Part shown: positions 36,424 to 47,308 of the stretch, piece after piece | Position numbering within the stretch: the first letter of the stretch is position 1 | Layout of the letters: each line of letters starts with the position of its first letter | Source: an uncultured beta proteobacterium | GTDB taxonomy: Bacteria > Pseudomonadota > Gammaproteobacteria > Burkholderiales > Burkholderiaceae_C | NCBI GenBank assembly: GCA_903823025.1 | Contig: CAIJRK010000047.1 | Location: 1 to 64,000 of the forward strand | Length of the DNA stretch: 64,000 bases | Direction of reading: 5' to 3' | The notes under the pieces: generated by a model | What the model was told of the DNA's origin: nothing | Database searches by the model: none | The model's input: only the letters and a program-made list of their open reading frames with translations | Translations under genes and position numbers: made by a program

Positions 36424-36452
36424 CCGTAAAGTTTACGGAAAGTTTGCGTAAA
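36424..36452 (-). promoter_or_regulatory. Three tandem 11-bp repeats, probable operator of the OmpR-type regulator
   Basis: On the minus strand the stretch reads TTTACGCAAAC, then TTTCCGTAAAC, then TTTACGG: three units at exact 11-bp period, the spacing used by OmpR/PhoB-type dimers. On the plus strand the cores are GTAAA, GGAAA and GTAAA spaced by 6 bases, much like CpxR boxes. The site is 43-71 bases upstream of the regulator start, fitting autoregulation. Confidence 0.6.
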
Positions 36453-36474
36453 TAAACGGCGCGCGTGAATCCGT

Positions 36475-38922
36475 CTATTGGATCGGTGGCACGTTCCAAA
36501 TATCGCGGGCGTAGTCACTCAGGGCGCGGTCTGATGAGAACACGCCCATGCCAGCCACATTCAAAATGGCGCTGCGGGTCCAGGCGTCGGGCCGCCGATA
36601 GAGCGCATCGACCTTGTCTTGAGCCGCGATGTAATCGGCGTAGTCGGCCAGCAACTGATAGTGGTCACTGTTTAATAACGAATCCACAATTTCTTGATAA
36701 CGATTCGGCTCCTCCCGCGAGAACGCCCCCTCTGACAAACGGTCGATGGCGCATTTCAGGTCAAAGTGGCTGTCGTAATAACTACGCGGCTGATAGCCAT
36801 AATTTCTCAGTTCAGTCACTTTTTCAGTGTGATTGCCAAAGATAAAAATGTTGTCCAACCCCACGTTGTTGGCGATTTCAATGTTGGCGCCATCCCACGT
36901 CCCCAGCGTCAGCGCGCCATTTAAAGCAAACTTCATGTTGCCTGTGCCCGAGGCCTCCGTGCCCGCCGTTGAAATTTGCTCTGACAGATCAGCCCCCGCC
37001 ATGATGATCTCCGCCAGCGAAACCCGGTAGTCGGGAATGAACACCACCCGCAGTTGCCCGCCCGTGCGCGGGTCGTTGTTGATGACCCGCGCCACGTCAT
37101 GAATCAGCCGGATGATTAATTTAGCCATGTGATAGGAGGAGGCGGCCTTACCCGCAAAAATGACCGTGCGAGGCACCCAATTGGCTTGCGGCTGCGCCAA
37201 AATTCGGTGGTAGCGCGTGATGATGTGCAGCACATTGAGCAACTGGCGCTTGTACTCATGTATGCGTTTGGCCTGCACATCAAACAGACTCAACGGATCA
37301 ACGACCAGACCGGGCGTGCGGGCGATCAAATCTGCGAGACGACGTTTATTTTCCTGCTTGATCCGGGCAAACTCTTTTTGAAACTCAGGCTCGTCAGCCC
37401 ATGTGCGAAGCTGCGACAACTGCGTTAAATTTTGCCGCCATGTAGGGCCGAGGCGGCTGTCAACTAAACGCGCCAGGGACGGATTGGCCTGGGCCAGCCA
37501 GCGCCGTGGCGTGATGCCGTTGGTGACGTTGCAAAAGCGCTCGGGGTACATCTGCATGAAATCTGAAAAAATGGTTTCCACCATCAGCTGACTGTGCAGG
37601 GCAGACACGCCATTGATCTTGTGGCTGGCCAGCACCGACAGATGCGCCATGCGCACGCGGCGCACGCCCCGGTCTTCAATCAGCGAGAGACGCCGCAGCA
37701 ACGCGTTGTCCAACGGAAAACGCGCATGAACTTCAGCCAGAAAGCGGGCATTGATCTCATAGATCAGACCCATGTGGCGCGGCAGCACGCGACTCAACAA
37801 ATCTACCGGCCAAGTCTCCAGCGCCTCTTCCATCAAGGTGTGGTTGGTGTAGGAGAAGATGCGCGAGCACAAAGACCAGGCGACTTCCCAGCCTTGTTGA
37901 TGCTCATCCATCAAGAGGCGCATTAATTCAGGTATGGCCAACGCGGGATGGGTGTCGTTGAGGTGAATCGCCACCTTGTCGGCCAACTGCTCAAAACCGC
38001 TGTGATTTCTGAGGTGGCGCCACAAAATATCCTGCAACGAGGCGCTGACAAAAAAGTATTCCTGACGCAGACGCAATTCACGGCCATGTTCCGTGCGGTC
38101 ATCGGGATAGAGCACGCGCGTGACATTTTCAGACAGATTTTTGGTCTCGACCGCCTGGATGTAATCGCCCCGGTTGAAGGCGTCCAGATTGACGCCGCCG
38201 CTGGCCCGCGCTGACCAGAGCCGCAACGTCACCACGCTGCGCATCTGGTAGCCGGGCACCGCGCAGTCATAAGCGGTGGCAATGACATCTTCGGTGTCAA
38301 GCCATACCGAGTGGTGGTCTTGCGCCAGCAAACGCCCGCCAAACCGAATGGTGTAGCTCGACTCCGGGCGCATGAACTCCCAGGGGAAACCGTTGACCAG
38401 CCAGTAGTCCGGCTCTTCGACTTGCTGACCGTTTTTAATACGTTGGGCAAACATGCCGTACTCGTAACGAATGCCGTAACCCATGCCGGGCAAGCCCAGC
38501 GTGGCCATCGAATCCAGAAAACAAGCCGCCAGACGCCCCAAACCGCCATTGCCCAAACCGGCATCAGGCTCCAGATCAATCAGCGCATCAAAGTCGGCGC
38601 CCAGTTGGGCACAGGCTTGGCGCACCGGCTCGTAAATGTCGGCGGCTAGCATCGCGTTGGTCAGCGCGCGCCCGGTCAAAAATTCCATCGACAAGTAGTA
38701 AACGCGTTTGGCGTCCTGGTCTTGCGCGCGCGCGCGCGACTCGCGCCAGCCATCCATGATGCGGTCACGCACGGCGTGAAAAACAGCAAACAACCAGTCG
38801 CGCTGGGTCGCTGACCGCAGGTCTTTGCCAACGGCATACACCAGCCGGTTAGCGATAGCGCGGCGCAACGCCTCCACGGTGTTGACGGGCTTGTCACATT
38901 CAAAAGAAAAAGTAGGAGACAT
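36475..38922 (-). CDS. glgP: Glycogen phosphorylase
   Basis: An 815-residue enzyme that releases glucose-1-phosphate from glycogen chain ends using phosphate and pyridoxal phosphate. Marks: VYYLSMEFLTGRALTNAM and DAGLGNGGLGRLAACFLDS in the N-terminal half, HLNDTHPALAIPELMRLLMDE, IHEYKRQLLN, and the PLP-binding segment EASGTGNMKFALNGALTLGT with the cofactor lysine. Length is standard. The ATG at 38922 begins 4 bases after the glgA stop, with AAGGCG upstream inside glgA. Last gene of the glycogen operon. A (CG)n run near 38728-38742 encodes SRARAQ. Confidence 0.97.
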   Translation of the reverse strand: MSPTFSFECDKPVNTVEALRRAIANRLVYAVGKDLRSATQRDWLFAVFHAVRDRIMDGWRESRARAQDQDAKRVYYLSMEFLTGRALTNAMLAADIYEPVRQACAQLGADFDALIDLEPDAGLGNGGLGRLAACFLDSMATLGLPGMGYGIRYEYGMFAQRIKNGQQVEEPDYWLVNGFPWEFMRPESSYTIRFGGRLLAQDHHSVWLDTEDVIATAYDCAVPGYQMRSVVTLRLWSARASGGVNLDAFNRGDYIQAVETKNLSENVTRVLYPDDRTEHGRELRLRQEYFFVSASLQDILWRHLRNHSGFEQLADKVAIHLNDTHPALAIPELMRLLMDEHQQGWEVAWSLCSRIFSYTNHTLMEEALETWPVDLLSRVLPRHMGLIYEINARFLAEVHARFPLDNALLRRLSLIEDRGVRRVRMAHLSVLASHKINGVSALHSQLMVETIFSDFMQMYPERFCNVTNGITPRRWLAQANPSLARLVDSRLGPTWRQNLTQLSQLRTWADEPEFQKEFARIKQENKRRLADLIARTPGLVVDPLSLFDVQAKRIHEYKRQLLNVLHIITRYHRILAQPQANWVPRTVIFAGKAASSYHMAKLIIRLIHDVARVINNDPRTGGQLRVVFIPDYRVSLAEIIMAGADLSEQISTAGTEASGTGNMKFALNGALTLGTWDGANIEIANNVGLDNIFIFGNHTEKVTELRNYGYQPRSYYDSHFDLKCAIDRLSEGAFSREEPNRYQEIVDSLLNSDHYQLLADYADYIAAQDKVDALYRRPDAWTRSAILNVAGMGVFSSDRALSDYARDIWNVPPIQ

Positions 38923-38926
38923 AGGG

Positions 38927-40441
38927 TTAACGCCTTCCAAAAAGTGGGCGCACGCTTAATTTGACGCGCGGCCTGAGAGACTGATAAATAGCGAGGTAGT
39001 GTCGGGCTGCCGTTGCCCAGTCAAAACGCAAACTCATGCCCCGACGCTGCACCGCCGCCCAGCGCTGCGGGGTGCCGTACAAAACAAAAGCCCGGCGCAT
39101 GGCGCTTGACAAGCTCTCGGCGCTCAAGTCATCAAAAACAAACCCCGTGGCGCTGGCGTCGTCGAGATTCTCCAGCGTGCAGTCCACCACGGTGTCGGCC
39201 AGCCCGCCGACCCGGCGCACCAGCGGCAGCGTGCCGTAGCGCAAGCCATAAAGTTGCGTCAAGCCACATGGCTCAAACGCCGAGGGCACCACGATCACAT
39301 CGGCGCCAGCCAGCACGCCATGGGCCGTGGCTTCGTCGTAGCCAATGCGCACGCCCACCCGACCGGGATAACGCAGCGCCGCCGCCACAAAGACTTGCTC
39401 CAGCGCCGCATCCCCTTGACCGAGCAAGGCCAGTTGCCCACCGCGCTGCACCAACTCCGCCAGCACTTGTCCGAGCAAATGCAGCCCTTTTTGCTCGCTC
39501 AAGCGGCTCACCACGCCAAACACCAAAGCCTGGGGTTGTGGCGTCAGTCCCAAGTTGATCTGCAAGGCCTGTTTACTGTGGGCCTTCAACGCCAGCGTGT
39601 CAGCGTCATAAGGCGTAGGCAAGGCGTGGTCGGTGGCGGGGTTCCAGACCCGGCTGTCCACGCCATTCAAAATGCCGGTGAGCACGCTGGCCCGCTCGCG
39701 CAACACGCCATCCAGCCCGCAACCCTGCGCCGCCGTCATGATTTCACGGACATAGGTTGGGCTGACGGTGGTGAGTCGATCAGCGTACTGAAGCCCGGCT
39801 TTCATGAACGACACCTGACCAAAAAACTCAAGCCCGTGCAAGCCAAAATAGGTCGAAGGCAAGCCCAGCGATGCCCAAACGCCATGCGAGAACAGGCCTT
39901 GATAAGCCAGGTTATGAACCGTGAAAACGGTCGCAGGCATTGCCAGACCTTCATCCGCGAAGGCGCGCACATACGCGGGCGCCAAGCCGCAATGCCAGTC
40001 GTGGCCGTGAATAATATCGGGCACCCAGTCCGGGTCCAGTCCTTGACCGAGCAGGGCGGCGACCCAGCCCAAGGCGGCAAAACGTTGGGCGTTGTCGGGC
40101 CAGTCCTGACCGTCCGCGTCGAGATACGGACTGCCCGCACGCTCATACAAGGTGGGGGACTGAAGCAGATACAGTGGCATTTTCAAGCCCGCCAGTTTGG
40201 CGAGCAGCACCTCGACCGGCGCCAGCGTTGGCCCTCGGCCCCAAGGCGCAGGCCGATCAGCCACCGAGGCGACCCGCGTCTTTGACGTCACGGCCTGAAC
40301 CAGCGCGGGAAAGGCCGGCATGAGCCAACGCACCTCGCAACCCAAGGCCTGCAACGCCGGGGCCAAACCCGCGCTCACGTCAGCGAGTCCGCCGGTTTTA
40401 AGAAACGGAAATAATTCAGCGCATACATAAAGCACCTTCAT
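38927..40441 (-). CDS. glgA: Glycogen synthase
   Basis: A 504-residue GT5 enzyme that adds glucose from ADP-glucose to growing alpha-1,4 chains. Marks: [22 protein letters not shown] (ADP-glucose-binding KTGGL), [44 protein letters not shown], and [34 protein letters not shown]. The start overlaps the glgC stop by 4 bases (40438-40441). The C-terminal tail is short and basic. Confidence 0.97.
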   Translation of the reverse strand: MKVLYVCAELFPFLKTGGLADVSAGLAPALQALGCEVRWLMPAFPALVQAVTSKTRVASVADRPAPWGRGPTLAPVEVLLAKLAGLKMPLYLLQSPTLYERAGSPYLDADGQDWPDNAQRFAALGWVAALLGQGLDPDWVPDIIHGHDWHCGLAPAYVRAFADEGLAMPATVFTVHNLAYQGLFSHGVWASLGLPSTYFGLHGLEFFGQVSFMKAGLQYADRLTTVSPTYVREIMTAAQGCGLDGVLRERASVLTGILNGVDSRVWNPATDHALPTPYDADTLALKAHSKQALQINLGLTPQPQALVFGVVSRLSEQKGLHLLGQVLAELVQRGGQLALLGQGDAALEQVFVAAALRYPGRVGVRIGYDEATAHGVLAGADVIVVPSAFEPCGLTQLYGLRYGTLPLVRRVGGLADTVVDCTLENLDDASATGFVFDDLSAESLSSAMRRAFVLYGTPQRWAAVQRRGMSLRFDWATAARHYLAIYQSLRPRVKLSVRPLFGRR

Positions 40442-41712
40442 GTCCGCGGTCCCGTTAACCGCGCCAGCATGGTGCGCGTCACCAGCACCACGCCTTTTGA
40501 GCTGATGTAAAAGCGTTGTGCGTCTTGCACGGCATCCACCCCAATCGTCATGCCGTCAGGAATCTGGCAGTCCTCATCAATCACCACTTGACGCAGGCAG
40601 CAATAGCGCCCGATGACCACGTTCGGCAAAATAACAGCCGCCTCCACATGGCTGAACGACTGGATGTGCACGCCCGTAAACAACACCGAGCGGCGCACCA
40701 GAGAGCCTGAAACAATGCAGCCACCCGCCACCAACGAGTCCACCGCCATGCCCCGGCGGCCCTCGTCATCAAAGACAAACTTGGCCGGGGGCAGCGTGTC
40801 CTGATAAGTCCAGATGGGCCACTCCCGGTCATACAAATCAAGCTCCGGCGTGGTCGCAGTCAAATCAATATTGGCCGACCAATAGGCATCAACAGTGCCC
40901 ACATCACGCCAGTAAGCCGGTGCCTTGGGACTGGTTTTGACACACGATAAGCCAAACGAATGCGCCATGGCTTCGCCGCGTGCCACCATGGCCGGAATCA
41001 AATCTTTGCCAAAGTCGTGGCTGGAGGCGGGGTCTTGAATGTCAGCCTCCAACGCAGCAAAGAGATAGTCAATGTTGAAAACATAAACCCCCATGCTGGC
41101 CAACGCCAACCCCGGCTGACCCGGCAGGGCGTGGGGTTGCGCGGGCTTTTCTTCAAAATGGGTGATGCGCCCGGCAGCATCCGTGGTCATCACCCCAAAA
41201 GCACCGGCTTGCGCCACTGGCACTTCAATGCACGCCACCGTGCAAGGGCTGCCTTGTGCCACATGGTCTTCAATTAAATGGGCGTAGTCCATTTTGTAAA
41301 CATGGTCGCCCGCCAGAATCAGCAAGTATTTGGCTCGATGACTGCGCAAAATATCCAGATTTTGATAAACCGCATCGGCGGTGCCCCGATACCAGGACTC
41401 CTCGTCCACACGTTGCTGGGCGGGCAGCAGGTCGATAAATTCGTTGAATTCGTTGCGCAAGAACGACCAGCCATGCTGCAAATGGCGCAACAAACTGTGG
41501 GACTTGTACTGCGTCAACACGCCAATGCGGTGAACGCCCGAGTTCAGGCAGTTGGACAACACAAAATCAATGATCCTGAATTTGCCGCCAAAGTACACCG
41601 CAGGCTTGGCGCAATGCTCGGTCAGCGCGTGCAAGCGGGCGCCACGTCCACCAGCCAGCACCAGGGCAATCGTCTGTCGAACCGGTTGGTGAGGGTCGCC
41701 ATTTTTCATCAA
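40438..41712 (-). CDS. glgC: Glucose-1-phosphate adenylyltransferase
   Basis: A 424-residue enzyme making ADP-glucose from glucose-1-phosphate and ATP, the committed and usually allosterically controlled step of glycogen synthesis. Marks: [39 protein letters not shown] (nucleotide site and the Lys near the activator site), [26 protein letters not shown], and a left-handed helix C-terminus ([18 protein letters not shown]). The start codon overlaps the malQ stop (41709-41712). Confidence 0.97.
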   Translation of the reverse strand: MMKNGDPHQPVRQTIALVLAGGRGARLHALTEHCAKPAVYFGGKFRIIDFVLSNCLNSGVHRIGVLTQYKSHSLLRHLQHGWSFLRNEFNEFIDLLPAQQRVDEESWYRGTADAVYQNLDILRSHRAKYLLILAGDHVYKMDYAHLIEDHVAQGSPCTVACIEVPVAQAGAFGVMTTDAAGRITHFEEKPAQPHALPGQPGLALASMGVYVFNIDYLFAALEADIQDPASSHDFGKDLIPAMVARGEAMAHSFGLSCVKTSPKAPAYWRDVGTVDAYWSANIDLTATTPELDLYDREWPIWTYQDTLPPAKFVFDDEGRRGMAVDSLVAGGCIVSGSLVRRSVLFTGVHIQSFSHVEAAVILPNVVIGRYCCLRQVVIDEDCQIPDGMTIGVDAVQDAQRFYISSKGVVLVTRTMLARLTGPRT

Positions 41713-43250
41713 AAACTACCCATTGGAGAGGTCAGGTTGCGCCCGTGGCCCTGCGTCAACTGGGCCAGACGCCGGGCCGCCTCAGGCCCAACTTGCGGCC
41801 AGTCAAAACGCCATTCCCAGCAACCGTGCGCCACGCCCGGTGTATTCATGCGATGCGCGCCGCCCAATCCCAAAATGTCTTGCAGCGGAAAGATCACGGT
41901 GTTCGCCACCGACTGCGAGAGCGACTGCATCATGGCCCAATGAATCTCGACATCGGCTTGTGGGCCAAGGTAAGCACGGGCGCATTGACGTTCGTGCGCG
42001 CTGGCCGTTTGCCACCAACCCAGCGCCGTGTCGTTGTCATGGGTGCCGGTGTAGGCCACGGTTTCAGCCTCAAAATTGTGCGGCAAATAGGGGTTGTCAG
42101 CGGTGTCGCCAAACGCAAACTGCATAACGCGCATCCCCGGAAAACCGCAAGCCTGACGCAGCGCCACCACCGCCGGGGTAATCACGCCCAAGTCCTCCGC
42201 AATCAGCGCCAAGGGCGTGGCCTGACCTGCACCACAAGCCGCCGCCAGCGCATCAAACAAGGTTTTTCCTGGCCCCACGCGCCATTGGCCGGCGATGGCA
42301 GTGGCTTCGCTCGCAGGAATTTCCCAATAAGACTCGAAGCCCCGAAAGTGATCCAGCCGAACCACATCGACCCAGTCCAGCAGGTGCGTTAGCCGAGCCT
42401 TCCACCAGGCAAAGTTCTCGCCCGCCATGGCGTCCCAGCGGTACAAGGGATTGCCCCAGCGCTGACCCGTGCCGCTGAAATGGTCAGGCGGCACACCGGC
42501 TACTACCGTCGGCTCGCCCTGGGCATCCAGCCAATACAGGTCGGTGTTCATCCAGACATCCGCACTGTGGTGCGCGACAAAGATAGGCGCATCGCCCACC
42601 ATCAACACCCCGCGTTGACGGGCATAGTCGCGCAAACGTTGCCACTGCACACTAAACCGCCACTGGACAAAGCTGAAAAACCCCAGGTCGTCCGTCATGT
42701 GGATGCCTGCTTTGGCCAGCATGGCGGGCACACATTGCGCCAATGCGGCAGGCCACTGCGTCCAGCGTTTGCCGTGGCTGGCCTCCAGCGCCATGAACAG
42801 GGCGTAACCCTCCAACCAGTGCGCTTGTTGACCTCTAAAACGCTCAAATGCGATCCATTCGGTTTTCTGCGCGGTGCGTAAAAATCCGTGCCATGCGTCA
42901 CGCAAACGTCCTAAACGGTAGGGCACCACGCGGTCAAAATTGCAGCGACTGGACTCAAAAGCCTCGACCGGTTCTGGTGTCAACCAGCCACAACGCACCA
43001 ACTCATCCAAGTCCACCAGCAGCGGGTTGCCCGCAAAGGTTGAGGGACTGCAATAAGGCGAATTGCCCGGCCCCACGGGCGAGAGCGGCAAAATTTGCCA
43101 CAAACGCTGACCCGCTGACGCCAGCCAGTCCACAAAGTGATAGGCCTGCGCGCCCAAGTCGCCCGAGCCGTGCGCGCCGGGCAACGAGGTGAGGTGCAAC
43201 AACACCCCGCTGGTGCGCTGTGAAAGAAGAGGTGCCGTCGGAGAACTCAT
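41709..43250 (-). CDS. malQ: 4-alpha-glucanotransferase
   Basis: A 513-residue GH77 amylomaltase that moves alpha-1,4 glucan segments between chains, helping recycle the short maltodextrins left by phosphorylase and debranching. Marks: [66 protein letters not shown] (nucleophile Asp in RLDH), [13 protein letters not shown] (acid/base Glu), and [13 protein letters not shown]. Overlaps glgX by 4 bases (43247-43250) and glgC by 4. Length is that of the short bacterial type. Confidence 0.97.
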   Translation of the reverse strand: MSSPTAPLLSQRTSGVLLHLTSLPGAHGSGDLGAQAYHFVDWLASAGQRLWQILPLSPVGPGNSPYCSPSTFAGNPLLVDLDELVRCGWLTPEPVEAFESSRCNFDRVVPYRLGRLRDAWHGFLRTAQKTEWIAFERFRGQQAHWLEGYALFMALEASHGKRWTQWPAALAQCVPAMLAKAGIHMTDDLGFFSFVQWRFSVQWQRLRDYARQRGVLMVGDAPIFVAHHSADVWMNTDLYWLDAQGEPTVVAGVPPDHFSGTGQRWGNPLYRWDAMAGENFAWWKARLTHLLDWVDVVRLDHFRGFESYWEIPASEATAIAGQWRVGPGKTLFDALAAACGAGQATPLALIAEDLGVITPAVVALRQACGFPGMRVMQFAFGDTADNPYLPHNFEAETVAYTGTHDNDTALGWWQTASAHERQCARAYLGPQADVEIHWAMMQSLSQSVANTVIFPLQDILGLGGAHRMNTPGVAHGCWEWRFDWPQVGPEAARRLAQLTQGHGRNLTSPMGSF

Positions 43251-45370
43251 GGCGCAAGCGACTGAACCAGCCCAACGATTGAACGCGCCGACACAAGGCA
43301 GGTGTCACTCAAAGGCATGACCGACGCCCACTCAGCGGCTGGCAACACCCGCGCGGCGGCACTGTCCAGCACAGGCAGCCAGCGCCCCGGCGGCAAGACA
43401 AAAGACAGCGAATCAGGTGCCGCATGAAACATCAGCAGCCAGCGCTCGCAGGCCACTTGGCCCGCCGCCTCAGCGACTTCAATCAGACACGCCAAGCTGC
43501 CCGCTGACGGGTCATTCCAGTCACCCGTGCTCAGGGCGCTGCCGTCCGGGTTGCGCCAAACCATCTCTGCGGGCGTACACCAGCGCGTTGGGTGCAGCGC
43601 GACATGGGCCTGGCGCAAGTGAATCAGACGGGCCACAAATGTTGTCAGCGCATCGTCGGCGCCCGCCCAGTCCAGCCAAGTGATCTCGTTGTCCTGGCTG
43701 TAGGCGTTGTTGTTGCCTTTTTGGGAATGACCCAACTCATCGCCGGCCAACAATTGAGGGGTGCCTTGAGCGCACAACAGCGTGGTTAACAGCGCGCGCC
43801 GCCAGTCAGCGCGCACGCCCAGCACGGTGGCGTCTTGCGTCGGGCCTTCAACCCCGGCGTTGGCGCTGAAGTTGTGGTCGCAGCCATCCCGGTTGTCTTC
43901 GCCGTTGGCCTCGTTGTGCTTGTGGCTAAACGAGGTTAAGTCCGTCAGCGTCAGGCCGTCATGGGCGGTGATCAGGTTGAGGCTGGACAGGGGGCTGCGC
44001 CCTTCATGCTCAAACTTGTCGCTGGAGCCAGCGAGGCGCTGCGCCAAGTCGCCCCGCGTGCAACTAAACCCCAGCCAGAAGGCCCGACTGGTATCGCGAA
44101 AACGGTCATTCCACTCCTGCCAGCCCGCCGGAAATTGGCCAAGTTGGTAACCATTCGGCCCCACATCCCACGGCTCGGCAATCAGCTTGAGGCCCGCCAG
44201 CACCGGGTCTTGTGTGATGGCGGTCAACAGCTGGGAGGTGGCGTGAAAAGCATGAGGGACGTTGGCGTCACGGCCCAAGGCGGTGGCCAGGTCAAATCGA
44301 AAACCATCCACGCCCAAGGCCCGCACCCACCAGTGCAAACTCTCCAACACCAGTTGGCGAGCACCGGGTTGACCCAGATTCAAACTGTTGCCACAGCCGC
44401 TGAAATTCAAATATTGCCCGGCCTCATCCACGGCATACCAACTGGCGTTGTCCAAGCCGCGCCAGCTTAGCGTGGGGCCAAAGGTGTCGCTTTCGGCGCT
44501 GTGGTTATAAACCACGTCCAGCACCACCTCAAGCCCGTGCTGGTGCAGCTGATTCACCATGTACCGAAACTCGGCCCGGTCATCGGGAAACAGGCCGCTG
44601 GCATAGCGCGGCTCCGGGACAAAATAAGCCAGCGGGTTGTAACCCCAATAATTGGACAAGCCTTTGTTGAGCAGGTGCGCCTCGGCAATCGACAACTGCA
44701 CCGGCAACAGGCACAGCGTGGTGATACCCAGCCGCCGGTAATGCGCCAGCATCGGCGCGCTGACCAAGCCGGCATAACGCCCGCGTAAAGACGCGGGCAC
44801 CTGCGGGTGGCGCTGCGTCAACCCTTTAACGTGTGCTTCATAAATCACCGTTTGCGCCAGCGGTATCGACACACGCGGGGCAATGGCGGCGCCAGCCTGG
44901 TACTCGGCGTGCCAGTCCAGCACCTGCGCTTTGGGCAAGCGGGCCGCATTGTCCACCGGGTCGGGCGGCGCGTCCAGCACGGTGGCACCGGGCAGCGTTG
45001 GCCCCAAATAATCACGCTCCCGCGATAAATGCTGCGTGTCGCCGATCAAGGCACGGGCAAATGGGTCAATCAGCAATTTGGCAGAATTAAAGCGCCATCC
45101 CCGCGTGGGTTGGTAAGGCCCATACGCCCGCAAACCGTAAAGTTGCCCCGCGCCCAAACCTGCCACAAAGCCGTGCCAGACGCCGTGGCTGCAAACCGGC
45201 AACATAAAACGCGCCGTCTCCGTGCTGCCCTGCGCATCAAACAAACACACCACAAGGCGGTGCGCATGACGAGAATAGACCGCAAAGTTCACACCTGCGC
45301 GCCCTTGCCACGTCAGACAACTCGCGCCCATCGGCCACGCCTGCCCGGACGCACATAACACCGCGTTCAC
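43247..45370 (-). CDS. glgX: Glycogen debranching enzyme
   Basis: A 707-residue GH13 isoamylase-type enzyme that cuts alpha-1,6 links in phosphorylase-limit glycogen. It has an N-terminal CBM48-like domain (GRAGVNFAVYSRHAHRLVVCLFD), then the catalytic barrel with DVVYNHSAESDTFGP, VDGFRFDLATALGRD (nucleophile Asp), KLIAEPWDVG (acid/base Glu) and LITAHDGLTLTDL. The GTG at 45370 is chosen because it overlaps the glgB stop in GTGA; the alternative upstream frame has no similarity. Confidence 0.95.
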   Translation of the reverse strand: MNAVLCASGQAWPMGASCLTWQGRAGVNFAVYSRHAHRLVVCLFDAQGSTETARFMLPVCSHGVWHGFVAGLGAGQLYGLRAYGPYQPTRGWRFNSAKLLIDPFARALIGDTQHLSRERDYLGPTLPGATVLDAPPDPVDNAARLPKAQVLDWHAEYQAGAAIAPRVSIPLAQTVIYEAHVKGLTQRHPQVPASLRGRYAGLVSAPMLAHYRRLGITTLCLLPVQLSIAEAHLLNKGLSNYWGYNPLAYFVPEPRYASGLFPDDRAEFRYMVNQLHQHGLEVVLDVVYNHSAESDTFGPTLSWRGLDNASWYAVDEAGQYLNFSGCGNSLNLGQPGARQLVLESLHWWVRALGVDGFRFDLATALGRDANVPHAFHATSQLLTAITQDPVLAGLKLIAEPWDVGPNGYQLGQFPAGWQEWNDRFRDTSRAFWLGFSCTRGDLAQRLAGSSDKFEHEGRSPLSSLNLITAHDGLTLTDLTSFSHKHNEANGEDNRDGCDHNFSANAGVEGPTQDATVLGVRADWRRALLTTLLCAQGTPQLLAGDELGHSQKGNNNAYSQDNEITWLDWAGADDALTTFVARLIHLRQAHVALHPTRWCTPAEMVWRNPDGSALSTGDWNDPSAGSLACLIEVAEAAGQVACERWLLMFHAAPDSLSFVLPPGRWLPVLDSAAARVLPAAEWASVMPLSDTCLVSARSIVGLVQSLAP

Positions 45371-47289
45371 ACGCAAGCTCCTGGGGCCAGCCACAACACG
45401 CCCAAGGGGGGCAAGTTCAACACCACTGAGTCGGCATGACCTTGCCAAGCCACCGACTCGGACACGACACCGCCTTGATGCCCCACGCCGCTACCGCCAT
45501 AACGGGGCGCGTCGGTGTTGAGCACTTCAGTCCACACGCCGCTTTGTGGCACGCCCAAGCGGTAGCCGTGACGCACCACCGGCGTCAAGTTGCACACCAC
45601 CACCCGTTGCTGATCAGCCTTCACGCCGTAGCGCACAAAGCTGAACACCGACTGCGCCCGGTCTTGCACCTCCAGCCAGCCAAAACCGCCGACCTCGTCA
45701 TCGCGTAAATGCAGCGCCGGGGTGCTGCGATACAAGTGGTTAAGGTCGCGCACCAAGTGTTGAATCCCGGCGTGATCCGGGTTGTCCAGCAAATGCCAGT
45801 CCAGTTCAAGGTCGTGATGCCACTCCCGGACCTGCGCAAATTCACTGCCCATGAAGAGCAACTTTCGCCCCGGATGCGCATACATCAGCGCATACAAGGC
45901 GCGCAGATTGGCGCGCTTTTGCCACGGGTCGCCCCACATTTTGTTCAGCAATGAGCCTTTGCCATGCACGACTTCGTCATGCGAGAGCGCCAGCACAAAA
46001 TGCTCGCTGTAGGCATACATCATGGCAAAACTAAGCGCCTCGTGGTGATGCTTGCGGTGCACCGGGTCCATAGCAAAGTAGGCCAGCGTGTCGTGCATCC
46101 AGCCTAAATTCCATTTGTAATGAAAGCCCAAGCCTCCCAGCCAGGGCGGCGAGGTCACGCCCGCAAAAGCGGTAGATTCTTCCGCCACCGTGATTGCGCC
46201 AGGCATCTCTTGTCCAATCACGCGATTGACTTCCCGCAGAAAAACGATGGACTCGTAGTTCTCGCGCCCGCCATCCCGGTTGGGAATCCACTCGCCTTCG
46301 GGACGGCTGTAGTCGCGGTACAGCAGGGAGGCAACAGCGTCCACGCGCAGTCCGTCAAGGCCGTAGCACTCCAGCCAGAACAGCGCGTTGCTGACCAGAA
46401 AGTTGCGCACCTCGGCCCGACTGGTGTTGTAAATCAGGGTGTGCCAGTCGCGGTGCACGCCTTCACGCGGATCAACGTGTTCGTATTGCGCGGTGCCATC
46501 AAAGCGGGCCAGGCCGTGCGCGTCAGCCGGAAAATGCGCGGGCACCCAATCAAGCAAAACAGACAGGCCTGCTGCGTGCGCGGCTGCCACAAAATCACGA
46601 AACTCTTGCGGTGTTCCGTAACGCGCCGTCGGCGCGTACAGACCCGTTGGCTGGTAACCCCAGGACCCATAAAACGGATGTTCATGCACGGGCATCAGCT
46701 CAAGGTGGGTGAAGCCCAAATCCACCACATAGGGCAGCAGCGTTTGCGCCAGATAAGCCCAAGTGGGCCACGCCCCATGGTGATGTCGCCACGACCCCAG
46801 ATGCACTTCATAAATCGCCATCGGCGCCTGCAAGGCATTGGCGCGCACCCGTTGTGCAGGCGTTCGCGGCACGGGTGGCGGTAACTCGGACACGATGCAG
46901 GCATGGCCTGAACCCGGCTCAATGCGCAAGGCATAAGGATCGGTTTTGAAAACGAGGCGGCCAGCCACTTGCCGCACGGCAAATTTGTAAAGCGCCCCAG
47001 CGGCGACGCCCGGCACAAAAAGCGTCCAGGTGCCACACGCCACCTGATGCGCCATCTCATGCGCTTGCGCGTCCCACTGGTTAAAGTCGCCCACCACCGC
47101 CACCTGTTGCGCGTTGGGTGCCCACACGGCAAAAGCGGTGCCTGCCACACCGTCCAGCGTACAAGGATGCGCGCCCAGCTTTTGCCATGGCCTTAAATGA
47201 CGGCCCTCGGCCAGCAACCAGACATCTTGTTCACCCAGCCAAGGCGTTGGTTGGGGAAGCATTTCAGTTGTCTGCACCATGGCTTGCAT
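45367..47289 (-). CDS. glgB: 1,4-alpha-glucan branching enzyme
   Basis: A 640-residue GH13 enzyme that forms alpha-1,6 branches in glycogen. N-terminal CBM48 (FAVWAPNAQQVAVVGDFNQWD), then the barrel with LELMPVHEHPFYGSWGYQ, LLDWVPAHFPADAHGL, LDGLRVDAVASLLYRDYSR (nucleophile Asp), ITVAEESTAFAGVT (acid/base Glu), and FVLALSHDEVVHGKGSL, with a C-terminal beta domain. First gene of the operon. ATG at 47289 used; another in-frame ATG lies at 47280. It lacks the extra N-terminal domain of enteric GlgB (about 728 residues). Confidence 0.97.
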   Translation of the reverse strand: MQAMVQTTEMLPQPTPWLGEQDVWLLAEGRHLRPWQKLGAHPCTLDGVAGTAFAVWAPNAQQVAVVGDFNQWDAQAHEMAHQVACGTWTLFVPGVAAGALYKFAVRQVAGRLVFKTDPYALRIEPGSGHACIVSELPPPVPRTPAQRVRANALQAPMAIYEVHLGSWRHHHGAWPTWAYLAQTLLPYVVDLGFTHLELMPVHEHPFYGSWGYQPTGLYAPTARYGTPQEFRDFVAAAHAAGLSVLLDWVPAHFPADAHGLARFDGTAQYEHVDPREGVHRDWHTLIYNTSRAEVRNFLVSNALFWLECYGLDGLRVDAVASLLYRDYSRPEGEWIPNRDGGRENYESIVFLREVNRVIGQEMPGAITVAEESTAFAGVTSPPWLGGLGFHYKWNLGWMHDTLAYFAMDPVHRKHHHEALSFAMMYAYSEHFVLALSHDEVVHGKGSLLNKMWGDPWQKRANLRALYALMYAHPGRKLLFMGSEFAQVREWHHDLELDWHLLDNPDHAGIQHLVRDLNHLYRSTPALHLRDDEVGGFGWLEVQDRAQSVFSFVRYGVKADQQRVVVCNLTPVVRHGYRLGVPQSGVWTEVLNTDAPRYGGSGVGHQGGVVSESVAWQGHADSVVLNLPPLGVLWLAPGACV

Positions 47290-47308
47290 GAACCAAAAGC
47301 GTCAGGCG

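Noticed and set aside
39254-40285. A 343-codon open frame on the plus strand opposite glgA
   Set aside because: It is antisense to a certain gene, has low-complexity Arg/Gln/His-rich text, and no family features; it arises from codon bias in GC-rich DNA.
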